From the NCBI GenBank assembly GCA_030612785.1, contig JAUWNF010000088.1, forward strand, positions 1 to 9,872: DNA of 9,872 bases. The letters run 5' to 3'. The notes below the pieces were generated by a model that saw nothing but the letters and a program-made list of their open reading frames with translations, ran no database searches and was not told the DNA's origin. Shown here in pieces: positions 1 through 7,600 of the stretch; the stretch's first letter is position 1, and each line of letters begins with the position of its first letter. A program made the translations under genes and the position numbers. The stretch is from Phycisphaerales bacterium. Its GTDB lineage: Bacteria > Planctomycetota > Phycisphaerae > UBA1845.

Positions 1-13
1 GCGTGGAAATCCT

Positions 14-32
14 CATTGTCTTCCCCACAATG
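14..32. promoter_or_regulatory. Inverted repeat CATTGT-N7-ACAATG over the -35 box, candidate operator
   Basis: A perfect 6-bp dyad with a 7-base spacer covers the predicted -35 hexamer. It directly abuts a second dyad of identical geometry at 33-51. A dimeric regulator bound here would block RNA polymerase. The half-site does not match the classical FNR, Fur or CsoR sites as I know them, so no regulator family is named. Confidence 0.45.
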
Positions 33-44
33 GTCTACTAGAAT
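16..44 (+). promoter_or_regulatory. Predicted sigma70-like promoter of the cysteine desulfurase gene
   Basis: A -35-like TTGTCT (16-21) and a -10-like TAGAAT (39-44) are separated by an ideal 17 bases. The -10 differs from TATAAT at one position; the -35 matches TTGACA at four of six. Transcription would begin near position 51, giving a leader of about 50 bases before the GTG start at 104. Both boxes lie inside perfect inverted repeats, which supports a regulated promoter. A second AT-rich hexamer, TATTAT at 52-57, lacks a partner at proper spacing. Confidence 0.5.
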
Positions 45-51
45 GGTAGAC
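33..51. promoter_or_regulatory. Inverted repeat GTCTAC-N7-GTAGAC over the -10 box, candidate operator
   Basis: A perfect 6-bp dyad with a 7-base spacer; the predicted -10 box TAGAAT starts at the first spacer base. It begins one base after the neighbouring dyad ends. Cysteine desulfurase operons are often controlled by Rrf2/IscR-type repressors binding at the promoter, so such control is possible, but the half-sites are not a clear IscR match. Confidence 0.45.
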
Positions 52-103
52 TATTATTGGTGTGTGGGCAAGTCAACACGTTTTTTTGGGGGAGTGTTCG
101 CTG

Positions 104-1255
104 GTGCCGATTTACCTGGACAATAACGCGAGCACCCGGCCGCTGGACAGCGTCGTCGAGGCCATCAGACCCTTCCTGGAGACCGAGTACGCCAACCCGT
201 CGAGCCTGCACAGGTTCGGCCAGCAGGTGCGGCATAAGGTCGAATGCGCTCGCGAGCAGGTGGCCGGCCTCATAAGCGCCGAGCCCAAAGAGATTCTCTT
301 CACCAGCGGCGGGACCGAGAGCATCAATCTGGCTATCCGGGGCGCGCTGGCGGTCCAGCCGGCCAAGCGACACCTACTCACGTCGGCCGTGGAGCACAGC
401 GCGGTGCGGCGGCTGGTGGCCCAACTCGCCCGAGAAGGCTATCAGGTCGACGAGATCGGGGTCGATCGCGAGGGCCGGCTGAATCTTGCTGAACTCGAAG
501 AGAAAGTCACCGAAGACACCGCTCTGATCTCGGTCATCCACGCCAACAATGAGACCGGGGTGATACTCGACGCGGGGCGAGTCTGCGATATCGCCGGGCG
601 ACACGGCATTTGCGTTCACCTCGACGCGGTTCAATCCACCGGCAAGGTGACCGTCGATGTCGCCCAGCTACCGGTCCACCTGTTGAGCCTCTCGGCCCAC
701 AAGCTGCACGGTCCCAAGGGCGTGGGTGCGTTGTACGTTCGCAAGCGGACGCGGCTGGTGCCCATGACATACGGCGGCCGGCAGGAGCGTGATCTCAGGC
801 CGGGGACGGAGAACGTCCCCGCAATCATTGGCTTCGGTGTGGCGGCGGAGGAAGCCATCGATCCGCCGCCCGAAAGGATCGACTCGATCCGGCATCTTCG
901 TGACGGTTTCGAGGCCCGCGTCCAGGCCGCGATCCCGCTTGCCCAAGTCATCGCTGCCCGGGCGGATCGCGTGTGCAACACGAGCAACATCGGCTTCGAG
1001 CGGCTGCAGGCCGAGGCGCTGCTTATTCTGCTTAGCGAGCGCGGCGTCTACGCGTCGGCTGGGGCCGCCTGCAGCAGCGGCTCGCTCGAGCCCTCGCACG
1101 TGCTCCAGGCCATGGACATCGATCCGAAGATCGCCCATGGCGCGATCCGCTTCAGCCTATCGCGCTTCACGACGGCTGCTGAAATCGACCGGACCGTCAG
1201 GGTGTTGGTGGAAGTGATTGAGCGTTTATCCGCGACGATGGCGGCGTGTTCTTGA
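104..1255 (+). CDS. nifS: NifS/IscS-type cysteine desulfurase
   Basis: This PLP enzyme removes sulfur from L-cysteine, giving alanine and a protein-bound persulfide for Fe-S cluster assembly or other sulfur transfer in the cytoplasm. The predicted protein has 383 residues, normal for the family. It opens with MPIYLDNNAS; the PLP-stacking His is in SAVEHSA (H98), the PLP-contacting Asp in HLDAVQ (D174), the Schiff-base lysine in SAHKLHG (K200), and the catalytic Cys in GAACSSGSLEPSH (C323). The short AACSSGS loop and SLEPSHV resemble NifS more than SufS. The GTG start at 104 is chosen because GGGGGAG lies 9 bases upstream and the family start motif follows at once; the frame stays open back to a GTG at 62, but those 14 extra residues look non-homologous. 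No scaffold gene (nifU/iscU) is visible. The housekeeping versus copper-linked role is unresolved. Confidence 0.95.
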   Translation: MPIYLDNNASTRPLDSVVEAIRPFLETEYANPSSLHRFGQQVRHKVECAREQVAGLISAEPKEILFTSGGTESINLAIRGALAVQPAKRHLLTSAVEHSAVRRLVAQLAREGYQVDEIGVDREGRLNLAELEEKVTEDTALISVIHANNETGVILDAGRVCDIAGRHGICVHLDAVQSTGKVTVDVAQLPVHLLSLSAHKLHGPKGVGALYVRKRTRLVPMTYGGRQERDLRPGTENVPAIIGFGVAAEEAIDPPPERIDSIRHLRDGFEARVQAAIPLAQVIAARADRVCNTSNIGFERLQAEALLILLSERGVYASAGAACSSGSLEPSHVLQAMDIDPKIAHGAIRFSLSRFTTAAEIDRTVRVLVEVIERLSATMAACS

Positions 1256-1335
1256 GGTGTTGCTGTTTTGCCCGCGTACGGCATACTGAAGGCGGCGAGT
1301 CTCCTGGGATCCTTACAGAGAGGATGGTTGAGATC

Positions 1336-2895
1336 ATGTCAGCACATCGTAGTGCCGGGCGAAATCTCAAAAGAGCCGCGAGGGATGCATTGCGTCTCGC
1401 CGTTGCTATTGCACTTCAGGTGCTGTTGACGTTCGCGTCCGGGTGTTCGACGTACCAGTCGGTGGAGAAAGAGGTCTTGCGAGCCGTCGAGGATTGGCAC
1501 CAGCCGGGGATACAACTCGGCCCGCGGGAAGTCCGCGAGCCTTCAACCATCCCTGCGGCCGGACGATTGGCCGCACCGGAGACGGCTAATGAGAGAGAAA
1601 GCCACGCGCGACAAAGTGCTTCACCGTCTCCGTTGCAGACCTACATCGGGGAGGCGCTGGAGCGGAACCCGTCGGTCAAGGCGGCAGCGGATGACGCACG
1701 GGCAAGGCTTGAGCGCATCGTCCAGGTGACGGCTCTTCCCGATCCCGTTCTGCGGACAATCATCCGCCCTGAACCCATCCAGACTGCGGCCGGCGATATG
1801 TACTTCACGCTTGGCGTAGGGCAGAAGATCCCGCTACCGGCCAGGCTGGACCGTGCCGGTCGAGCCGCCGCGGCCGAGGTCCGCATGGCCATCGAACGGC
1901 TCAACGCCGCTCGGCTTCAGGTCATCGCGGATGTCGAGCACGCCTACTACCGGCTCTACCTGACCGAGCGCTCCATCGAGTTGACCAAGGCCCACCAGCA
2001 ATCCCTAGAGAACCTCGAACAGGTGCTCGCCTCTCAGTATCGTGTGGGCAGGATCGAGCAGCAGGACCTGCTGCGGATCCAGACTGAGATCGCGAAACTG
2101 CGCGACGACGGAAGCCGTCTTGGCCACCGCCGGGCATCGGCTGCCGCTGCGTTGAACCAACTTCTGGACTACCCGCCCGGGCGCGAACTCCCCACAACCC
2201 AACCGATCAGCCCCCAGACGTTCGACGCCGACGGGGACCAGCTCATCGCCCTGGCCGCCAAGCATAACCCGGAGCTGGCGGTCTTGACCCACCAAGCCGA
2301 GCGGGATCGAGAAGCGATCGAGCTGGCCCGGTTGGCCCATTGGCCCGACGCAACGATCGGCTTCGAGTGGACCTATACGAAACCGCGGGTTCCGTTCATA
2401 CCGCCGATCAACCCGGACACTCGTGTCCGGCCGCCATACAGCGACAAGAGCGACAAAGGCGACGACAACTGGGCGCTTATGCTGCAATTCAACCTACCGA
2501 TTTGGCTCGAGCGCATCGAAGCTGCCAAACGAGAGGCCCGACAGAGGTTGCGGAGGACACAGCACGAGAAGCAGGCCGCCCTCAACATGATCACGTTTCG
2601 CGTCTACGACGCCTGGGTGCGGGTGCAGACGCAGCAGGACACCATCAGGCTTCTTGAATCCACGTTGATACCGCAGACCAGGCAGACATACGATGTGTCC
2701 TTGACAGCCTACCAGGCGGGCAAGGTTGGCTTCCTCACCGTGATCGATAACTGGCAGCGTCTGCTCGACTTCGAGCTGATGCTCCATCGCGAGGTGGCTG
2801 ACCTGGAAACGGCCTTCTCCGAGTTGCAGCGCGAGGTGGGCCTGCAACTGATCCGCGAAGGAATCGCTTCAGAAACAGAAAGCCAGGGGGAGTAA
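1336..2895 (+). CDS. cusC: TolC/CusC-family outer membrane efflux lipoprotein
   Basis: This is the outer-membrane channel of a tripartite RND pump; its trimer forms the exit duct. The 519-residue protein starts with a basic stretch, a hydrophobic helix (about 18-36) and a lipobox ending in FASGC (C37), so it is probably lipid-anchored like CusC and other OMF lipoproteins. Two OEP repeats follow, near residues 95-295 and 310-505: each begins ALERNPSV or LAAKHNPEL and continues into long Ala/Leu/Gln-rich coiled-coil helices. A Pro- and charge-rich stretch near residues 350-380 (containing SDKSDKGDD) lies where an extracellular barrel loop is expected. ATG 1336 is preferred because GAGAGG (1318-1323) lies 12 bases upstream; ATG 1324 in the same frame is the alternative but is directly against that purine run. 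Only 2 bases separate the stop from the adaptor gene. The copper/silver assignment comes from the neighbours. Confidence 0.9.
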   Translation: MSAHRSAGRNLKRAARDALRLAVAIALQVLLTFASGCSTYQSVEKEVLRAVEDWHQPGIQLGPREVREPSTIPAAGRLAAPETANERESHARQSASPSPLQTYIGEALERNPSVKAAADDARARLERIVQVTALPDPVLRTIIRPEPIQTAAGDMYFTLGVGQKIPLPARLDRAGRAAAAEVRMAIERLNAARLQVIADVEHAYYRLYLTERSIELTKAHQQSLENLEQVLASQYRVGRIEQQDLLRIQTEIAKLRDDGSRLGHRRASAAAALNQLLDYPPGRELPTTQPISPQTFDADGDQLIALAAKHNPELAVLTHQAERDREAIELARLAHWPDATIGFEWTYTKPRVPFIPPINPDTRVRPPYSDKSDKGDDNWALMLQFNLPIWLERIEAAKREARQRLRRTQHEKQAALNMITFRVYDAWVRVQTQQDTIRLLESTLIPQTRQTYDVSLTAYQAGKVGFLTVIDNWQRLLDFELMLHREVADLETAFSELQREVGLQLIREGIASETESQGE

Positions 2896-2897
2896 CG

Positions 2898-4655
2898 ATG
2901 AAAGACACAGACCCCTCCGAATACACCGCAGACGTCAGGAGAGTTTTGGTGCGATGGTGCCTCGTACTGGCTGCGGTGGCAGTGGTTGCCGGGTGGGCGA
3001 CGTACCGTATGCGGGCGGTTGCTGCCAAGTTGTCAAATGCCTCGACCACGGCAGAACGGAACGTCACCGCCGAGGCAGATATCGAATACTGGACGTGCTC
3101 GATGCATCCGGATGTTCGACAAGACGGGCCCGGCGATTGCCCCCAGTGCGGAATGAAGCTTATACCCAAGTACTTCGGCAGCGACGAAGCCGGCATCAAA
3201 CCAGTTGGCACCATGTCGCCCGGGCCGCTTGTACATGCATCTAATGCCCCCAAGCTCTGGTATATGTGCACCATGCCGGAGTGCGGCGACCAGGGGAGCG
3301 ATGATCCCAACAGCCGCTGTCCGGTCTGCGGCATGAAACGCGAGCCGGTGATGCTGGACGCCGGAAGCGGTCAAGGCGATAAGGCCGAGGTGAGATTGAG
3401 CGAGCGCGCCCGCCGGTTAGCAGAGTTGGCTACCGAACCGGTGATCCGCAGACACCTGGTCAAGCGCATTCGAACCGTTGGCAAGGTCACCTACGACGAG
3501 ACGCGCCGCAAGATGGTCAGCGCGTGGACTGGCGGTCGCATCGACCGGCTCTTCGCGGACTTCACCGGCATGGTTGTCAGCAAGGGCGACCACTTGGTGG
3601 AGGTTTACAGCCCCGAATTGGTCTCGGCTCAGGAGGAATTGCTTCAAGCGATGCGCGCTTCTGACGCGATGAAGGGGGACTCCCTGGAATCCTCGCGCCG
3701 CCCGGCTGAAGAACTGATCGTCTTCGCGCAACAGAAGCTCGAATTGCTCGGAATCACCGCCCGGCAGATCGACGAACTCAAACAGACGGGCAAGGCGGCC
3801 AGCCATCTGGTGGTCCACGCCCCTCTGGGCGGAACCATAGTCCGCAAGTGGGCCATGGAGGGGATGTACGTCAAGACCGGCGACCCGCTCTATGAAATCG
3901 CTGACCTCACCCAAGTCTGGTTGCTGTTGGACCTTTACGAGACCGACCTGCCCTGGATCATGCCCTTGCAAGACGTTCACCTGACCGCCCAATCGCTGCC
4001 CGGAAATGAGTTCCGCGGCCGGATCGTCTTCGTGGACCCGCTGGTGGATAGTATGACTCGTACCATCAAGGTCCGGGTCAACGTGGAGAACCCCGACCGG
4101 AGGCTCAAGCCCAATATGTTCGTGACCGCCGGGATCGACGTGGCCGTCGGTGAGGGAGGCAGAGCCGCCACGCCGGAACCACGCGGAGCCTACGCATGCC
4201 CGATGCACACGTGGGAGACAGCCGACAGGCTGGCGATCTGTCCTATCTGCGAGATGGACATGGTGCCCGTCGAGTCGATTCCCGGCTACATGGCACCGCG
4301 AGCCGCCGTGGCAGTCTTGAGCGTACCGTATGAGGCTGTCATGCGGACCGGCCAACGGTCGCTGGTCTACATCGAAGCGGATCCGGGCGTCTACCGTGGC
4401 CTGGAGATCCGCGTTGGCCCCGTAGCACAAGATGAGGACGGCCGACGATTCTACTCCGTTCTCGACGGTCTTACGGAAGGACAGCAAGTCGTCACTCGCG
4501 GCAACTTCGTGATCGACAGCCAGATGCAGATCGCCGGCAAGCCCAGCTTGTTCAACGCTCGGGGTCTCGGGACCGCACCGTTGCACGATCATGGTGAGCA
4601 TCACGCTCCGGCCGAGTCGGCCGAGTCGGGCGGGGGGAACCACAGCCATGATTGA
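2898..4655 (+). CDS. cusB: CusB-like RND periplasmic adaptor with three heavy-metal-binding modules
   Basis: The membrane fusion protein bridges the inner-membrane pump and outer-membrane channel and, in CusB, takes part in metal transfer. The 585 residues exceed E. coli CusB (about 400). After an N-terminal membrane anchor (18-35) come two CxxC modules: CSMHP...CPQCGM (C67, C81, C84, M86) and CTMPEC...CPVCGM (C124, C129, C141, C144, M146). The adaptor core follows: KVTYDE, a lipoyl half near 207-235, a short hairpin with YSPELVSAQEELL (237-249), the second lipoyl half at 303-335 (HAPLGGTIV), and a beta-barrel to about 416. A third module, CPMH...CPICEM (C434, M436, H437, C448, C451, M453), then precedes the membrane-proximal domain (462-548). 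The tail is His-rich (six His between 563 and 584). GGGGGAG lies 5 bases before the ATG. The 3' end overlaps the pump gene by 8 bases, suggesting translational coupling. Confidence 0.95.
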   Translation: MKDTDPSEYTADVRRVLVRWCLVLAAVAVVAGWATYRMRAVAAKLSNASTTAERNVTAEADIEYWTCSMHPDVRQDGPGDCPQCGMKLIPKYFGSDEAGIKPVGTMSPGPLVHASNAPKLWYMCTMPECGDQGSDDPNSRCPVCGMKREPVMLDAGSGQGDKAEVRLSERARRLAELATEPVIRRHLVKRIRTVGKVTYDETRRKMVSAWTGGRIDRLFADFTGMVVSKGDHLVEVYSPELVSAQEELLQAMRASDAMKGDSLESSRRPAEELIVFAQQKLELLGITARQIDELKQTGKAASHLVVHAPLGGTIVRKWAMEGMYVKTGDPLYEIADLTQVWLLLDLYETDLPWIMPLQDVHLTAQSLPGNEFRGRIVFVDPLVDSMTRTIKVRVNVENPDRRLKPNMFVTAGIDVAVGEGGRAATPEPRGAYACPMHTWETADRLAICPICEMDMVPVESIPGYMAPRAAVAVLSVPYEAVMRTGQRSLVYIEADPGVYRGLEIRVGPVAQDEDGRRFYSVLDGLTEGQQVVTRGNFVIDSQMQIAGKPSLFNARGLGTAPLHDHGEHHAPAESAESGGGNHSHD

Positions 4656-7600
4656 CCGCTTGATCAGAACGTTTCTCGGCGCCCCGGTATTGGCCATCTT
4701 GTTGTGCGCCGTGCTGGCCGGCTGGGGCTGGCATTCGTTCCAGCAGAACCCCAAGGACGCCATCCCCGACATCGCCGAGAACCAGACGATCGTCTTCACC
4801 GAATGGATGGGACGAAGTCCCAAGGACGTGGATGAACAGGTCACGTACCCACTCACGGTCGCCCTGCAAGGCGTTCCCGGCGTCAAGGAGATCCGGGCGA
4901 CCAGCGGTTTTGGCTGGTCGATCGTCTACGTCGTATTCCACGACGACATCGGATTCTACTGGGCCAGGAGCCGCGTGCTGGAGCGCCTCAACGTCGCCCA
5001 AGGTAACCTGCCCGAAGGCGTAACGCCCAGACTGGGGCCGGACGCCACGGCCTTGGGGCAGATCTTCTGGTACACGATCGAGAACGGCTGGTACTCGCCC
5101 CGGCGACCCGGCCTGCGCTTTCGGGAAGACGGCGTTCTCACCGCTTCGTCCCGCCGAGCACTGCCACAGGATGATCCTGTGTTGCTGGCAACGCTGGATC
5201 GAGCCCGACCCTACACCTGCCCGCTGACCGGTATCGACCTGGTTTTTGGCATGGTGCCGCTCGATGAGCTGCGCAGCATTCAGGACTTCGGCATCAAGCT
5301 CGCTCTGGAGAGCATCGAAGGCGTCAGTGAAGTAGCCAGTGTCGGCGGGTACGTGCGGCAGTATCAGATCGACGTCAACCCGGAGGCACTACGGGCGTTC
5401 AACGTGCCGCTGAGCGCCCTGGTCTCGGCCGTCAAGGCCTCCAACGTTGACGTCGGAGCCAAGGTCATCGAACAGAGCGGGATGGAGGTGTTGGTTCGCG
5501 GCGTCGGATTCCTCGGTGGCGGCGATCGCAGCACGGGCACGCGGGCCCGGCGAGAGCTGGCCGCCATAGCCGACATCGAGAACATCGTCGTCAAGGCCAC
5601 CGACGGTACGCCGATTTACATTCGCCAGTTGGCCGACGTGACCACCGGGCCGGATTTTCGACGCGGGGCGCTGGACAAGATAGGTGCCGAAGCCGTCGGC
5701 GGCTGCGTCGTCATGCGCTTTGGCGAGAACCCCCTGACGGTCATCGAACGAGTCAAGGGCAAGATCGCGGAAATCGAGGCTGGCCTGCCGCCCGGCGTCC
5801 GCATAAACGCATTCTACGACCGCAGCACGCTAATCCGCGAGACAATGATCACCCTCGGCACGGCCTTGTGGCAGGAACTCTTGATCACCGTGATCGCCGT
5901 CGTGCTGTTCCTGCTGCACTTTCGCAGCAGCCTGGTGATTGCGGTAACGTTGCCGCTGGCCGTCCTCTTCGCCTTCGTCTGCATGCAGGCCCTAAAGGTC
6001 GGTTCGAACATCATGAGCCTGGCCAGCATCGCCATCGCCATCGGCACCATGGTCGACATGGGCATCGTGATGACGGAGAACATCTACCAATACCTAACCA
6101 GACACCGTTCGGAGTACACTCGTGTCATCGAGGGCCCGGACGGCAAGCAGTCGATTGTCGTGGACGGACCCAAGCGAACGGAGTTCATCCGGCAGGCGGC
6201 CGTCGAGGTTGGCGGGGCCATTCTGACGGCGGTCAGCACCACGGTGGTTTCCTTCCTGCCGGTCTTCTTCCTCGAAGGGCAAGCGGCCAAGCTGTTCCGG
6301 CCTCTGGCCTGGACCAAAACCTTCTGCCTGGTGGGGGCGGTCCTGATGGCGCTGGTGATTGTGCCGCCTCTGGCTTCGGTGATGCTGCGCGAGCGCCGCG
6401 TGTCGCGGAAGTGGTCAGCCGGCATCAGCACAATCATCGCAGTGGCCGTGGGTTGTGGTTGGACGGCGGCCTTCGGCAGTGCCGGCTCTCTGGCACACAT
6501 TGGACAGGCCGTTCGCGACTATCTGCATCTTGGGCAACCTCTCGACGCGGTAGTAATAGGAGCCGTTGCCTTCATCCTGACTTGGGTTGTTCTGCGCGAG
6601 CGCACCAGGGCAATCGAGGAGAACCCCACCAGCCGCCTTATCCACCGTGTGTATGAGCCGCTGTTGCGCTGGATACTCCGCCATAAGGTGTTGTTCCTTT
6701 CACTCCCCACCCTCATCGTCATCTGGGGCCTCTCCATCTGGCTCGGATGGGCTGGCCCTGTCAGCGCGTTGATCGCACCGCTTCGCGGGATCGGTTTGAG
6801 ACTCGACGAATGGTCTTTGGCATGGTGGATCCATTTAGCCCTCGGCCTGATCGCCGGCCTGGTAATCCTGCCGCTGGTCGTAGATTCGATTCGAGTGGCC
6901 AGGCAGCGACCACGCAAACGCTGCTGGACTGTATGGCCCAAGAGAGCCGGATACGTTGTGGCCGCCTTGTTGGTGACCTTGGGCCTGCACGCCGTTGGCT
7001 TTGCCCAGAATCGATCAGCAGCCATCGCTGCCATTGTCGGCCTGCCGCTTGTGGATCCGTCCACCACGCTGCCTGCGGATATTGACGAGTTCGCCCCGCT
7101 GGCGGCCGCGCTGGAAGACGATTCCGGCATCGGCCAGGAGTTTATGCCCCCGCTCGATGAGGGCACCTTTCTGTACATGCCCAGCGTCCTGCCGGCCGGC
7201 TCGATCAATACCGTCATGGAGGTCATGCAGAAGCAGGATGTCCAGTTTGCCCAGATCGATGAGGTCGAAGTAGTCGTTGGCAAGTTGGGGCGGATCGAAT
7301 CGCCGCTCGACCCTGCCCCGGTCGGCATGCTGGAGACCATCATCACCCTCAAGCCGCGCGACCAGTGGCCTTTGGTCGACGACCCGGAGCATCCGGGCCG
7401 CAAGCGCCGCCGCACCATGAGCGAGATCTGGACGCGAATCCAGGAAGCCGGCCGGTATCCCGGCGTGCTGCCCTCGGTAGAACTCCAGCCCATCCGCACG
7501 CGCATCGAAATGCTCAGCACCGGACTCAATGCCAAGATTGGCCTGAAGGTCTACGGCGACAGTTTGGAAAGGTGCGAGGAATTAGCCGTCGCCATCGAAC

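Noticed and set aside
62..87. T-tract (81-87) after a possible hairpin as an attenuator
   Set aside because: The best stem (GTGT/ACAC) is only about 4 bp with a long loop; too weak for an intrinsic terminator, and it directly precedes the Shine-Dalgarno of the desulfurase.
1309..1325. ATCCT-N7-AGGAT near the start of the outer-membrane lipoprotein gene
   Set aside because: Only 5 bp, unrelated in sequence to the upstream dyads, and easily explained by chance around a purine-rich ribosome-binding site.
3417..4886. 489-residue open frame on the minus strand opposite the adaptor gene
   Set aside because: It lies wholly antisense to the well-supported cusB and the start of cusA, has no recognisable domain, and is the kind of long shadow frame expected from GC-rich codons.
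5868..6656. 262-residue plus-strand frame inside cusA
   Set aside because: His/Gly/Arg-rich composition typical of an out-of-frame reading of GC-rich DNA, within an intact pump gene.
6519..7535. 338-residue minus-strand open frame opposite the middle of cusA
   Set aside because: Low-complexity Ser/Arg/Thr-rich translation with no motifs; the opposite strand encodes continuous membrane helices and the conserved RND periplasmic motif.
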